From Egicoccus sp. AB-alg2 (GTDB lineage: Bacteria > Actinomycetota > Nitriliruptoria > Nitriliruptorales > Nitriliruptoraceae), in contig NZ_JBGUAX010000008.1 of the NCBI RefSeq assembly GCF_041821065.1, forward strand, positions 186,001 through 250,000: a DNA stretch of 64,000 nt. The letters run 5' to 3'. Below the pieces are notes generated by a model. That model did no database searches, was not told where the DNA came from, and worked only from the letters and a program-made list of their open reading frames with translations. Positions 34,072 through 42,928 of the stretch are shown piece by piece (the stretch's first letter is position 1; each line of letters starts with the position of its first letter). The position numbers and the translations under genes were made by a program.

Positions 34072-34473
34072 ATGCAACCGGTCACTCGTCTTCGTGTGCC
34101 CGAGGTCGTCGTCTTCGACCGCACCTGGATCCTGCTCGCGGCCCTGCTGTTCGTCATCTCGGGCTCGACGAACGTCGTCGCCGGGCTCGGGATGCTGTTG
34201 GGCGGCAGGCTGTCCTCGGTGCTCACGCCGTTCGTCGACCCACCGGTCTGGGGTTGGACGCTGGTGGCCCTCGGTGGGCTGCAGGCGCTGAGCTGCCTCG
34301 GGCTGTTCGCCCACCGGGCCTGGGCGGGGTCACTCGGCATCGGCACGGCCGGGACGACCGTGTTCGTCCAGGCCATGCTGCTGCCGCTGGCGCCGGCGGT
34401 GGCGGGCCCGCTGATCGGCGTCAACGTGCTGGGGATCTCGTCGGTCGTGGGACGCGGACCGAGCAGCACCTGA
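34072..34473 (+). CDS. DUF7144-family membrane protein, copy 1
   Basis: This 133-residue protein has four hydrophobic segments; FVISGSTNVVAGLGMLLGG and WGWTLVALGGLQALSCLGLF give the DUF7144-like pattern also seen in the protein encoded at 43382-43816. GGAAGG precedes the ATG. The function of the family is not known to me. A TCACCC/GGGTGA operator lies 104 bases upstream, linking it to the regulon proposed for this region. It converges with a small gene at 34497. Confidence 0.72.
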   Translation: MQPVTRLRVPEVVVFDRTWILLAALLFVISGSTNVVAGLGMLLGGRLSSVLTPFVDPPVWGWTLVALGGLQALSCLGLFAHRAWAGSLGIGTAGTTVFVQAMLLPLAPAVAGPLIGVNVLGISSVVGRGPSST

Positions 34474-34496
34474 AGGCGGCGGCGACCGGTTCTGTG

Positions 34497-34748
34497 TCAG
34501 GCGAACCGTCGGCGTGCCCATGCCAGGGCGCCCGGCGCCATGCCCTTGAACTTCGGGACCTCGTGCAGCTCGGCGACCAGCAACGGGGTGCCCGGCGGTA
34601 GCGCGTCCTTCAGGCCGTGGTAGACGGTCGATCGCGACTGCTCGCTGTCGACGAACAGCAGGCCGGGGCGCAGTTCCCGCAGCTCGCGCCACGGGCCCGC
34701 CGTGCCGGTCGGCAGCGCGTGTCCGTCGAGGTCGGCCAGGTACAGCAC
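34497..34748 (-). CDS. hypothetical 83-residue protein
   Basis: MLYLADLDGHALPTG opens a soluble 83-residue protein with a basic, alanine-rich C-terminus. GAGGAGG sits six bases before the GTG, so translation is likely. No family is recognised. It is divergent from the patatin gene, 99 bases away, and they may share a promoter region. Confidence 0.62.
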   Translation of the reverse strand: MLYLADLDGHALPTGTAGPWRELRELRPGLLFVDSEQSRSTVYHGLKDALPPGTPLLVAELHEVPKFKGMAPGALAWARRRFA

Positions 34749-34847
34749 GGGTCCTCCTCGGCGTCGCGTGGGCGGCACCCTAGGTGTGCCGGGCCCGCCG
34801 GGGGTGGGGGCGATACGGTGCCGCCGCCGGTGTCCCGAGGAGCGGCC

Positions 34848-35753
34848 GTGGACGACGTGGCGGTGGAACCGAACCCGACCGTCGTCTTCGTGCTCGGCGG
34901 CGGCGGCGTCCACGGTGCCGTCCAGGTCGGCATGCTGCAGGCGCTGCAGGAGCACGACATCCGCCCCGACCTCATCCTCGGCACGTCGGTGGGTGCCATG
35001 AACGGCGCCATGCTGGCCGCGCGACCCGACGACACGGTCCAGCGGCTGCGTGCGCTGTGGACCAACCTCGCCGACTACAGCCCGTTCGAGGCGTCGCTGC
35101 TCGAGCGCGCCAGCACGCTGACCAGGTCCCGGACCCATCTGCACGGCAACCACCGGCTGCGGCGGCTGTTGCTGTCGTACCTCCCCGCGCGGACGTTCGG
35201 CGAGCTGGTGGTTCCCTTCCAGTGCGTTGCCGCCAGCATCGAACGGGCCGGCGCCCGCTGGTTCGCCGACGGGCCACTGATCGACGCGCTCCTCGCCTCG
35301 ACCGCCGTCCCCGGCCTGCTGCCACCGGTGGCGCTCGGCGGCGAGCACTACCTCGACGGCGGTCTGGTCGACAGCATCCCGGTCGGCCGCGCGCTGGAGC
35401 TCGGCGCCACCTGCATCTACGTCCTCCAGGTCGGCCGGGTGGAGCAGCCGTTGCGCGTCCCGACCAAGCCGTGGGAGGTCGGGTTGATCGCCTTCGAGAT
35501 CGCGCGTCGACACCGGTTCGTGGAGGCGATGGGACGCGTTCCCGAGGGCGTCGAGGTGCACGTACTGCCCACCGGGCTGTCCGACGCCATGGACTTCACC
35601 GATCCGGCACAGTTCCGCTACCGCGACACGACGAAGGCGGCCGAACGCATGGAGACCGCGCACCTCGCGTCGTCCGCCTACCTCACCGAACGGCAGCGGC
35701 CGGCGAGGAGGGCTGGGCGCGACGGGGGCGCGGCACGCGCCGAGGAGGGCTGA
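34848..35753 (+). CDS. patatin-like phospholipase
   Basis: This 301-residue patatin-domain lipid acyl hydrolase has the oxyanion-hole loop GGGGVHG (17-23), nucleophile Ser47 in GTSVG and dyad Asp near 169 in YLDGGLVDS. It cleaves acyl chains from glycerolipids, probably at the inner membrane face. The PlsC-type acyltransferase gene begins one base after its stop, so deacylation and reacylation of phospholipids appear to be coupled in one operon. GAGGAG lies upstream of the GTG. Confidence 0.88.
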   Translation: MDDVAVEPNPTVVFVLGGGGVHGAVQVGMLQALQEHDIRPDLILGTSVGAMNGAMLAARPDDTVQRLRALWTNLADYSPFEASLLERASTLTRSRTHLHGNHRLRRLLLSYLPARTFGELVVPFQCVAASIERAGARWFADGPLIDALLASTAVPGLLPPVALGGEHYLDGGLVDSIPVGRALELGATCIYVLQVGRVEQPLRVPTKPWEVGLIAFEIARRHRFVEAMGRVPEGVEVHVLPTGLSDAMDFTDPAQFRYRDTTKAAERMETAHLASSAYLTERQRPARRAGRDGGAARAEEG

Positions 35754-35754
35754 C

Positions 35755-36879
35755 ATGCTGCCGCCGCGCTGGGCGCGCCGGCTCGTGCTGGCACCGGCCG
35801 TACCGCTGCTGACCCTCCTCGTGCTGACCACGCTGCCGCTGACCCTGCTGGTCGCGGCGTTCGCGTCGCCGGTCCTGCCGGGGCGCCTGCGCCCGCTGCG
35901 CATCCTGCTGTTCGCGCTGGTGTTCCTGCTGGCCGAGTCCGTTGCGCTGGTGGCCATGGGCGCGTTGTGGTTGGCCAGCGGGTTCGGGCGGCGGATCGGC
36001 GAGGACCGTTGGCAGGCCGCGCACTACGCGGTCATGCGGCACTATCTCGCCGTCCTGGTCCACACGGCGCAGCGGACCTTCAAGCTGGACTTCGCGGTCG
36101 ACGACGAAGCGGCGATGCCCGGCGCCGACACCTTTGACGCACCCGCGCCGGTCGTGGTGCTCAGCCGGCACGCCGGTCCGGGAGACTCGTTCCTGCTGGT
36201 GCACGGTCTGCTGCAGCGCGGCCTGCGGCCGCGGATCGTGCTGCGCGCGGACCTGCAGTGGGCACCGGCCCTGGACGTCGGTCTCAACCGCATCCCGACC
36301 CACTTCGTGGCGCGTGGCGCCCCCCGCGGCACCGGCACGGCGGCCGTCGCGGTGCTGGCGGCCGGCCTGCGCTCCGGCGACGCCCTGGTGCTCTTCCCGG
36401 AGGGGCGCAACTTCACCCCCGCCCGACGGCTGCACTCCATCGCGCGGCTGGAGGAGCTCGACCGTCACGACGAGGCCGAGCAGGCCCGCCAGATGCGCCA
36501 CGTGCTGACGCCGCGGCCGGGCGGCGCCCTGGCGGCCCTGACGGCGGCACCGGCAGCCGACGTCGTCTTCGTGGCGCACACCGGGCTCGAGGACCTCTCC
36601 AGCGTCGTCGACCTGTGGCGTGGCCTGCCGATGGACTCGCAGATCGAGATCGAGGCGTGGCGCGTCCCGGCTGCAGAGGTGCCCACCGACCGCGCCGAGG
36701 CGGAGGAGTGGCTACTGACCTGGTGGCGACGGATCGACGGCTGGATCCTCGCGCGTCACGGTCCCGCCGCCATCCCCGACGCGGTCGTCACCGCCGTCGG
36801 CGGGGTCGAGCCGGGCGCCGACGCCCCGCAGGCGCCGGAGCGGGACGGCCTGCCGTCGGAGGAACCGTCCGGGCCGTGA
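35755..36879 (+). CDS. 1-acyl-sn-glycerol-3-phosphate acyltransferase-like (PlsC domain) membrane protein
   Basis: This 374-residue protein has two or three N-terminal membrane segments (about 10-80) and then a PlsC domain. The catalytic HX4D is SRHAGPGDSF near 137-146 and the substrate motif FPEGRN is near 214-219. It transfers an acyl group to a lysophospholipid. Pairing with a patatin in the same operon suggests a lipid-remodelling (Lands-cycle-like) module. The ATG starts one base after the patatin stop. The C-terminal 40 residues are low-complexity and acidic. Confidence 0.87.
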   Translation: MLPPRWARRLVLAPAVPLLTLLVLTTLPLTLLVAAFASPVLPGRLRPLRILLFALVFLLAESVALVAMGALWLASGFGRRIGEDRWQAAHYAVMRHYLAVLVHTAQRTFKLDFAVDDEAAMPGADTFDAPAPVVVLSRHAGPGDSFLLVHGLLQRGLRPRIVLRADLQWAPALDVGLNRIPTHFVARGAPRGTGTAAVAVLAAGLRSGDALVLFPEGRNFTPARRLHSIARLEELDRHDEAEQARQMRHVLTPRPGGALAALTAAPAADVVFVAHTGLEDLSSVVDLWRGLPMDSQIEIEAWRVPAAEVPTDRAEAEEWLLTWWRRIDGWILARHGPAAIPDAVVTAVGGVEPGADAPQAPERDGLPSEEPSGP

Positions 36880-36883
36880 TCGG

Positions 36884-38017
36884 TCAGGGTGCCGCTCCGC
36901 GGGCGTGCTGGCGCTGCAGCCATCGCCCGACGTCGGCCTGGCGGATCACCCCGACCACGCGCCCACCGTCGGCGACCGTCACGGTCCCGTCCCGCTCCGA
37001 CAGCAGGCCGTCGAGCATGCGGCCGACGTCGCTGTGCACGTCCACGGGCGGGTGCCGCGAGAACGGATCCATCACGTCGGCCACGGGCGTCGCCGAACGG
37101 TGTTCCGGGCGCACGGCGGTCAATCGGCGCAGCGTGACCACGCCGACGCTGTCGCCCGCCGCCGGTTCCTCCACCACGGCCGTGTCGCGCCGCCGCCAGA
37201 GGCTGGGATCCGCGATCGCCGAGGCCACGTCCACGTCGCCGCGGACACGGGGCGGGTCGGGCTCCATCAGCGCTGCCGCCGGCACGCCCCGCAGCCGTCT
37301 CCGCCACCGGCTGGTGGCGCCCTCCCGGCGAGCCGCGTCGGCCAGGAACCAGCCGATGGCCACCGACCACAGCCCGCCGAGGTCGCCGGTCGTCACCAGG
37401 GACGCGAGCCCGAGCGCGATCAACACGTAGCCGAGCAGCACGCCGGCGCGGCTGGCCACACGGGTGGCGAGCACGGGGTTGCCGGTGCGCGCCCACACCA
37501 GCGAACGCAGTACCCGCCCGCCGTCGAGCGGCAGGCCGGGCAGCAGGTTGAACGCGGCCAGGAACAGGTTGATGGTGCCGAGCCACGCCAGCAGCCACAC
37601 CGGCGCGCCACGGTCCGGCCCGCCCAGCCAGCTCGCGAGCAGCAGCAGCCCGGCGCCGACCAACCCGCTGGTCAGCGGTCCGACCACGCTCACCAACAGC
37701 TCGTCGCCCGGCCGCCGGTCCGCGACCTTGGCATGCGTGGCGCCGCCGAACACGAACAGTGTGATGCCGGTCACCTGGTAGCCGCGCCGGCGCCCGACGA
37801 GCGCGTGCGCCAGCTCGTGCACGAGGACGGAGCCGAAGAACACGATGGCACCCGCAAGGGCGAGCAGGAGTCCGGACGCCGGTTCGGTGCCTGGGAAGGC
37901 GGCGACGATGCGTGCGTCGAAACTGGAGACGATCAGGAACAGGATCAGGATCCAGGACGGGTCGATCCGCACGTCGACACCGGCGAGGCGCGCCACCCGC
38001 CAAGTGCTGCGTGCCAT
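36884..38017 (-). CDS. site-2 protease-like M50 metallopeptidase with CBS domains
   Basis: This 377-residue integral membrane protease has the zinc motif HELAH at residues 67-71 and NLLPGLPLDGGRVL near 160, which supplies the third ligand Asp. Two CBS domains follow in about 245-375. CBS-containing S2P homologues are regulated by ligand binding and cleave membrane-embedded substrates, often anti-sigma factors. GGAGGTCGCG precedes the ATG. It converges with the acyltransferase gene, four bases apart. Confidence 0.9.
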   Translation of the reverse strand: MARSTWRVARLAGVDVRIDPSWILILFLIVSSFDARIVAAFPGTEPASGLLLALAGAIVFFGSVLVHELAHALVGRRRGYQVTGITLFVFGGATHAKVADRRPGDELLVSVVGPLTSGLVGAGLLLLASWLGGPDRGAPVWLLAWLGTINLFLAAFNLLPGLPLDGGRVLRSLVWARTGNPVLATRVASRAGVLLGYVLIALGLASLVTTGDLGGLWSVAIGWFLADAARREGATSRWRRRLRGVPAAALMEPDPPRVRGDVDVASAIADPSLWRRRDTAVVEEPAAGDSVGVVTLRRLTAVRPEHRSATPVADVMDPFSRHPPVDVHSDVGRMLDGLLSERDGTVTVADGGRVVGVIRQADVGRWLQRQHARGAAP

Positions 38018-38086
38018 CGCGACCTCCGGCGTGAAGGTGCAGGCGTGCCCCGCTCCGCGGAGCAGGGCCGCCGAACGGCTCGTGCG

Positions 38087-38467
38087 CTAGACCGCGAGAA
38101 TGCGTGACTTCTGCGTGTTGTACTCCTCGTCGGTGAGGGCGCCGGTGTCGTGCAACTGCGCGAGCCGCGCCAGTTCGTCGGTCGTCGAGGTGGTGCCTGC
38201 GGCTTCCCGGATGTAGGCACGGGTCGCCTGGTCCATCTCGTAGGCGCTGCGGCGCTGCCGCTCCTGCATGGAACGCCCGCGCGCGATCAGGTAGACGAGC
38301 ACGCCGAGATAGGGGAGGGCCACGACGAAGATCGTCCATCCGGCCTTGCCCCAGCCGGACAGGTCGTGGCTGCGGAAGATGTCGGCGAAGACCGTGATCA
38401 GCAGCCAGAACCAGACGATCCAGAGGAAGAAGATAAGCATCGCCCAGAAGACGTCCAAGAGTGGCAT
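38087..38467 (-). CDS. SHOCT-domain membrane protein with PLDc_N-like region
   Basis: This 126-residue protein has two membrane helices. The first (FWAMLIFFLWIVWFWLLITVFADIFR) and WGKAGWTIFVVALPYLGVLVYLIARG have the PLD-nuclease N-terminal pattern found alone in many bacteria. It ends in a SHOCT motif, ELARLAQLHDTGALTDEEYNTQKSRIL. The ATG follows AGGAG at seven bases; the 16 extra upstream codons look non-coding. A TCACCC/GGGTGA palindrome lies 87 bases upstream. SHOCT is a short tail associated with oligomerisation. Confidence 0.85.
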   Translation of the reverse strand: MPLLDVFWAMLIFFLWIVWFWLLITVFADIFRSHDLSGWGKAGWTIFVVALPYLGVLVYLIARGRSMQERQRRSAYEMDQATRAYIREAAGTTSTTDELARLAQLHDTGALTDEEYNTQKSRILAV

Positions 38468-38810
38468 CAGGTGCTCCTTGTTGCGGCCACGGTGTCGCGC
38501 GGGCGCCGTGCCCATGCGCTGACCCGATCGTCCGTCGGCGGTGTTACTTCGGCATCACCCCGAGGGTGAGACGACCCGCCGCCGCGCTCCTCCTCCAACC
38601 GCTTGCAGCCCGTGGACCTCCGCTGCGGGTCCATCGTCACTGCTCATTGGGCCCCCTCCGGCCGAGGGGCCGGATGTGCACGGCCCACCCGCTGCGTCCC
38701 ATCGGGTGAGGCAACGGCAGCCCGTCGGCGGACGATGTCGGCACGGGCCGGCCGCCTCCGGACTGCCCCGGCCCGCAGCCGAGCACAGGATCAGGACGAA
38801 GGGATCCCCG
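38468..38810. other. 343-base divergent intergenic region
   Basis: This gap separates the SHOCT gene and the unknown gene at 38811. It contains the palindromic operator at 38555-38569. Between 38600 and 38800 no convincing ORF, RNA structure or repeat is seen; the 241-base leader of the rightward gene is unusually long. Confidence 0.5.
38555..38569. promoter_or_regulatory. TCACCC/GGGTGA palindromic operator (3-base spacer)
   Basis: TCACCC-CGA-GGGTGA lies in the divergent region between the SHOCT gene (87 bases away) and the hypothetical gene at 38811. Confidence 0.65.
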
Positions 38811-39419
38811 ATGGATCTGGCAGCGATCAACCTGGAGTCGGACGTGGTGGAGGCGCAGTTGGCCGCCTACGCGGACCATCACGATCGCGCTTCCACGGCC
38901 ATCAAGTCCGCACTGGCCGCCCTGCAGGCCGGGCAGATGGTCGTCGACCTGCGCACCGTCTTCCACGAGGCGATGTTCGAGGTCCGTGAGCGCCGCGACA
39001 CCACCTACGAGCACGCCCGCGAGCACGGTGGGACCGTCCGCACGACCTTGGCACGCGCCACCCGCACGACGCCGTCGGTCGCGATCGCACCGGCGCACCA
39101 CGCGGGCCACCAGCTGCGGCTTACGGTCCGCGGCTCGGGTGACCTGATCTTCCAGAGTGGCGTGTGGCAGCTGCGTGTCCCGCAGACGGTCCGCACCGCC
39201 GGTACCCGCCGCGTGCTCGACCGCTGGGTCGAGCGCGTGCCGGAAACCCCCGCCTACATCAGGAAGCAGCCCGGCGACCTCCTGCTGTGGGAGGCGAGCT
39301 GGACCTCGGTACCGCGCTCGGAGTTCGACCCGGCCCTGCTCGAGCACCTCGACGGGTGGCTCTACCTCGTGCGTGAGGTGTGGGACCTGACCGACGTCGA
39401 GCGTGGCGTGCTGGCCTGA
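38811..39419 (+). CDS. hypothetical 202-residue soluble protein
   Basis: No family is recognised. The protein opens MDLAAINLESDVVEAQLAAY, is probably helical to about residue 80, and then has a beta-rich half (LTVRGSGDLIFQSGVWQLRVP near 105) ending EVWDLTDVERGVLA. It has no signal peptide or membrane segment. It is followed by a DUF6325-type gene whose promoter carries the regional operator, and one also lies far upstream at 38555. Codon usage matches its neighbours. Confidence 0.72.
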   Translation: MDLAAINLESDVVEAQLAAYADHHDRASTAIKSALAALQAGQMVVDLRTVFHEAMFEVRERRDTTYEHAREHGGTVRTTLARATRTTPSVAIAPAHHAGHQLRLTVRGSGDLIFQSGVWQLRVPQTVRTAGTRRVLDRWVERVPETPAYIRKQPGDLLLWEASWTSVPRSEFDPALLEHLDGWLYLVREVWDLTDVERGVLA

Positions 39420-39438
39420 GGCGACCGGACGCCCGGCC

Positions 39439-39453
39439 CCACCCGACGGGTGA
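39439..39453. promoter_or_regulatory. TCACCC/GGGTGA-type operator (one mismatch)
   Basis: CCACCC-GAC-GGGTGA, with C in place of the first T, lies 62 bases upstream of the DUF6325-like gene at 39516 and 20 bases after the preceding stop. Confidence 0.55.
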
Positions 39454-39515
39454 GGCCGGGCACCGTGTCGACGTGTCACGGTCGTCGCCCCGCGAACCTC
39501 CAGAAGGGAGACAGG

Positions 39516-40052
39516 ATGACGATCGGACCCGTCCAACTGCTCGTGATCGGCTTCGAGCACCCCGACTTCCAGGGCGAGATCATCGGCGAGCTGCAGCGCC
39601 TCACCGAGAACGACCTGATCCGGGTCATCGACGCACTCGCCGTCCACAAGGACGCCGACGGCAACGTGGAACGTCTGCGTGGCACCGACCTCAGCGGTGA
39701 GGAACAAGCACAGTTCGGCGCCATGGTCGGGGCGCTCGTCGGACTCGGCATGGGCGGCGAGGAAGGGATGATGGACGGCGCCGAACTCGGTGAAGCCGCC
39801 GTCGAGCAGCGTGGCGGGATCTTCGACGAGGAGAACGCCTGGGACGTGCTCGCCGACATCCCCGAGGACACCGCCGCGGCGCTCATCCTGGTCGAGCACC
39901 GCTGGGCGATCCCCTTCCGGGACGCGGTCGCCCGGGCCGGCGGCTTCCGGCTGGCCGCGGAGTTCATCAGCCCGCTTGACCTCATCGCACTCGGCCTGGT
40001 GGCCGCGGACGAGGCCGAGCAGCTCGAGGCCGCCGACGCCGGCGCGCTGTGA
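39516..40052 (+). CDS. DUF6325/DUF1269-type protein
   Basis: This 178-residue soluble protein has the pattern IGPVQLLVIGFEHPDFQGEIIGELQRL...IRVIDALAVHKDADG, a glycine-rich middle (GALVGLGMGGEEG) and AALILVEHRWAIPFRDAV. These are features of the DUF6325 group related to DUF1269, one duplicate of which is encoded at 42472-42906. The function is unknown; relatives are recurrent in actinobacterial stress loci. AAGGGAG precedes the ATG. A 28-residue arginine-rich peptide gene follows 20 bases later. Confidence 0.82.
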   Translation: MTIGPVQLLVIGFEHPDFQGEIIGELQRLTENDLIRVIDALAVHKDADGNVERLRGTDLSGEEQAQFGAMVGALVGLGMGGEEGMMDGAELGEAAVEQRGGIFDEENAWDVLADIPEDTAAALILVEHRWAIPFRDAVARAGGFRLAAEFISPLDLIALGLVAADEAEQLEAADAGAL

Positions 40053-40072
40053 CGGACGCAGGAGGTAGGACC

Positions 40073-40159
40073 ATGCCAGGAGCACGACGCGTCGCCCGAC
40101 GGACCGGCCGCCGGACGGCGAGACGCACCACCCGGCGAGTCGCGCGACGCATGCGCTGA
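40073..40159 (+). CDS. 28-residue arginine-rich peptide
   Basis: The ORF encodes MPGARRVARRTGRR followed by more Arg-rich repeats (TARRTTRRVARRMR), with about 13 of 28 residues arginine. AGGAGG sits eight bases before the ATG and it follows the DUF6325 gene by 20 bases, so translation is likely despite its size. A 13-bp terminator begins 15 bases after the stop. It could bind nucleic acid or membranes. A 66-residue arginine-rich protein encoded at 56883 has a similar position. Confidence 0.6.
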   Translation: MPGARRVARRTGRRTARRTTRRVARRMR

Positions 40160-40173
40160 GCGAGCACCGAGAG

Positions 40174-40203
40174 GACGTCCGCCGGCCTGCGCCGGCGGAC
40201 GTC
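40174..40203. terminator. bidirectional terminator, 13-bp stem
   Basis: GACGTCCGCCGGC pairs perfectly with GCCGGCGGACGTC around a four-base loop and is followed by TCGTTCT. It lies between the convergent 28-residue peptide gene and the DUF3040 gene, so it probably serves both. Confidence 0.72.
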
Positions 40204-40209
40204 TCGTTC

Positions 40210-40548
40210 TCAGCCCTCCGTCGGCGGCCAGTCCGACCGGTCCGACCGGTTGGTGAAGGCCCGCATCGGTGCCAAAAGCAGCAGCACGCTGGTCAGCAGG
40301 CCGAGCACGGCGCCGGCAGTGGTCGAGAAGGCGCCGACCAAGATCATGGCCACGATCCCCAGGGGGACGAGCCAGGCGGCACGCCGCCACACCCAGGAGG
40401 CGGCGGTCATCGCGGCCTTGCGTCCGCGCTCGTGACCATGGCGTGTCGACTCGTCGTCGGCGAAGCACTGTGCGAGTTCGGCGAGCGCGCGTTGCTCGGC
40501 GGTCGTCAGCCTCACGCGGTCGTGGGCGGGCCCCATGCTGGCGGACAT
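40210..40548 (-). CDS. DUF3040-like small membrane protein
   Basis: This 112-residue protein has a soluble N-terminal helix (LTTAEQRALAELAQCFADDE) followed by two membrane segments near 55-95, the usual DUF3040 arrangement. Its function is not known to me. GGAAGG lies eight bases before the ATG, and a perfect TCACCC/GGGTGA operator lies 75 bases upstream. Confidence 0.75.
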   Translation of the reverse strand: MSASMGPAHDRVRLTTAEQRALAELAQCFADDESTRHGHERGRKAAMTAASWVWRRAAWLVPLGIVAMILVGAFSTTAGAVLGLLTSVLLLLAPMRAFTNRSDRSDWPPTEG

Positions 40549-40623
40549 GACCGGACCTTCCGTGCTGGTCGACGTCGTCGGCGGCTCACCTCGCGACTCT
40601 CGGACGAAGCGGCCTGGCCAGCA

Positions 40624-40638
40624 TCACCCGGCGGGTGA
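40624..40638. promoter_or_regulatory. TCACCC/GGGTGA palindromic operator (3-base spacer)
   Basis: TCACCC-GGC-GGGTGA, upstream of the DUF3040 gene and downstream of the stop of the next leftward gene. Its sequence is identical to the site at 43302. Confidence 0.7.
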
Positions 40639-40672
40639 TCCGCCGAGGGCGAGTTCTTCGGCGGCGGCCGGG

Positions 40673-42262
40673 TCAGCGCCGGCCACCGTCGTGCCCGCCA
40701 GGTGGGACGCCGCTGTTGGTCCCCGGGGTGGCAGCGGCGCCCGGCGCGGCGGGCGCGTCCCCGCGCGGCCTCTCCTGGCCGCCCCGGGAGGTCACCCGCG
40801 AGGTCGTCATCGCCGCCGCCGGCGATCCCGCGCGGCCCTCGGCCACGGCGATGCCCCACAGTGCGAGCAGCACCAGCGGGACGACCACGACGACGGACAG
40901 CAGCGTGATGCCGACGAGGGCGAGCACCAGGATCCCCAGGGCGATGGCTCCCAGGCGGAACGCGGTGTCGTAGCGGGCGACGAACCCCTCGACGTCGCTG
41001 CCGCCGGGCCGGCTGGCGGTGCTGGTGCGGATCACCTCGTACGTGCGCCGTGCCCAGGCCGGCCGTGAGGCGAGGTGGGCGGCGAAGGCGACCAGCAACG
41101 CCACGACCAGCACGAGCAGCATCGTCGTCCGCAGGGAGTCCAGGACGGAGTCCGTGAGCGTGCCCACGGCCGCCTGCCCCTCGGGTGTCGCCGCCTGGCC
41201 CGCGACGGTGCCCTGCAGGTTGCGCAGCAGCAGCATCGTGAGCACGGTCGCGATGGCCGTGCCGAGGCCGAGGTACAGCACGGTCCGGCGGCGGTGTCGG
41301 GACAGCACCACCGTGCCGGCGACGAGCGCGAGCGTGACGACGACCCCCAGCCACACCAGCTGATCGGCCGCGCGCGCGGCCGCCTGCAGCTGCGCCAGGT
41401 CGTCCTGCGACATGAGCGGAACCTGACCGAAGTCGCTGGGCAGGTCGACCCCCAGCGCCTCGCCCAGACGTTGCACGGCGGTCTCCGGGTCGACGTTCGC
41501 GGCGATGTCGGGGATCCTGGCGCCGTCGAACCCCGCCGCCTGCAGGCCCTGGTCGGCGAGCTGCGTCAGGACCTGCGCCACCGCTGGCACGAGGTTGAGC
41601 CGCACCTCGCCCGAGGCCACCTCGACGTTCGGCAGTTGCGAGTAGTCGCCGCGCACGAGCGCCACCGCCCGCAGGTGGGCGTTGCGTGTCAGGTCCACCA
41701 GGAGGTTCTCGAACTCCGGCGTCTGGACGATCCGGTCGATCAACTGGTCGATGCGCCCCTCGATGCCGCTGGCGATCGGGCCTGCGAGCTGCTCGAGCTG
41801 CGGCAACGGCAGCGACTGGACACGCTGCTGCTGTTGTGCGGTGAGCCCCAGCGCGCCCCCGAGGTTGGTGCTCAGCGTGTCGCCGAGCTCGGTCAGCGCC
41901 TGGTCGAGCCGGTTCTCCAGGTCCAATGCCTGCACCGTCTCGGTGGTCAGGCGGGTCGACACGGCCTCGGCGACCTGCAGGCTCGTCAGCCCGGGCTGGA
42001 CCGCGTCCATGAACCGGTTCGTGTCGAAGACGGTGCTGCGCAGCCAGATCGCGACGCTCGTCAGCGCGATCGCGAGGACCGTGAACACGACGAGGATCCA
42101 GGTGGCGATGTCGCGGACGCGCTGCCCGGTGGACGGCGGCTGTGCCTCGAGTTCCTGCACGCGCCGCTGCAGCCGCACCACCTCGACCTCGAGGAGTTGC
42201 CGTTGCGGATCGGCGTCGCCGCCGGCGGGCCGCCGGTCGCCGCCTGCTTCGGAGCTGCTCAC
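40673..42262 (-). CDS. large hypothetical membrane protein
   Basis: This 529-residue protein has an N-terminal coiled-coil-like stretch (about 20-45, LLEVEVVRLQRRVQELEAQ) and one membrane segment (about 50-75). A 230-residue extracytoplasmic domain rich in Gln and Leu (AQQQQRVQSLPLPQLEQLAG) follows, then about four further membrane segments and a disordered Pro/Gly tail. I recognise no family with a known role. The start is a GTG after GGGAGG. It is divergent from the DUF6325 gene over a TCACCC/GGGTGA site. Confidence 0.78.
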   Translation of the reverse strand: MSSSEAGGDRRPAGGDADPQRQLLEVEVVRLQRRVQELEAQPPSTGQRVRDIATWILVVFTVLAIALTSVAIWLRSTVFDTNRFMDAVQPGLTSLQVAEAVSTRLTTETVQALDLENRLDQALTELGDTLSTNLGGALGLTAQQQQRVQSLPLPQLEQLAGPIASGIEGRIDQLIDRIVQTPEFENLLVDLTRNAHLRAVALVRGDYSQLPNVEVASGEVRLNLVPAVAQVLTQLADQGLQAAGFDGARIPDIAANVDPETAVQRLGEALGVDLPSDFGQVPLMSQDDLAQLQAAARAADQLVWLGVVVTLALVAGTVVLSRHRRRTVLYLGLGTAIATVLTMLLLRNLQGTVAGQAATPEGQAAVGTLTDSVLDSLRTTMLLVLVVALLVAFAAHLASRPAWARRTYEVIRTSTASRPGGSDVEGFVARYDTAFRLGAIALGILVLALVGITLLSVVVVVPLVLLALWGIAVAEGRAGSPAAAMTTSRVTSRGGQERPRGDAPAAPGAAATPGTNSGVPPGGHDGGRR

Positions 42263-42379
42263 GATGCGCCTCCCGGAACCGGGGGTCCTTGGTCACGGAC
42301 GACGGCCGCGCGCCGTGTCCGCGAGGCGGCGCGCGCGGCCGGTGTGCCCGCAAGTCAACGTCCCGCTCCCGGCGGCGGC

Positions 42380-42393
42380 CTCACCCGCGGGTG
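42380..42393. promoter_or_regulatory. TCACCC/GGGTGA palindromic operator (2-base spacer)
   Basis: CTCACCCGCGGGTGAG is a perfect 16-base palindrome between the divergent membrane-protein gene (start 42262) and DUF6325 gene (start 42472). Confidence 0.68.
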
Positions 42394-42471
42394 AGGTTGG
42401 GCCGCCGGGGGCGGGGCACGGTGAGCGGGACCGTGTTCGCTCGTGTCGCGACCGTGCGAGGAGGCCGAACG

Positions 42472-42906
42472 ATGGCTGGCGGCGTGTACGGACCCATGGA
42501 CTTCCTCATCCTCGAGTTCCCGCCCGGGGCGAGCGGTGAAGGGACCGCCGCGGCGCTCCGCGACCTGGTCGACCGCGGCACGATCCGCCTCTACGACCTG
42601 ATGCTCGTGCACGTGAGCGAGGACGGCGTGTGCGGAGAGATCGATCCGATGGCCGCGGACGGCGAGCTGGCCGCGCTGGCCCCGTTCGTGGGTGCGAGGT
42701 CCGGCCTGCTCGCTGGTGACGACTTGGACGAAGCCGCCCGGGCGCTGGCGCCCGGCACCGTCGCCATGGTCGTCGTCTACGAGAACACCTGGGCCGTCCC
42801 GTTCGTCGCCGCGGCCCGCGAAGAAGGTGCGCAGCCGGTCGCGAGCGCCCGGCTGACGGCACAGCAGATCATGGACGCGCTCGACGCCCTCGAGACGGTG
42901 GGCTGA
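42472..42906 (+). CDS. DUF6325-family protein
   Basis: This 144-residue protein opens GVYGPMDFLILEFPPG and has RLYDLMLVHVSEDG and VVVYENTWAVPFVAAA, the DUF6325 layout shared with the protein encoded at 39516. Soluble, function unknown. CGAGGAGG precedes the ATG. The SHOCT-domain gene follows 22 bases later and they probably form an operon, with the DUF7144 gene further on. Confidence 0.85.
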   Translation: MAGGVYGPMDFLILEFPPGASGEGTAAALRDLVDRGTIRLYDLMLVHVSEDGVCGEIDPMAADGELAALAPFVGARSGLLAGDDLDEAARALAPGTVAMVVVYENTWAVPFVAAAREEGAQPVASARLTAQQIMDALDALETVG

Positions 42907-42928
42907 ACACGACGAGGAGGAGGCTTTC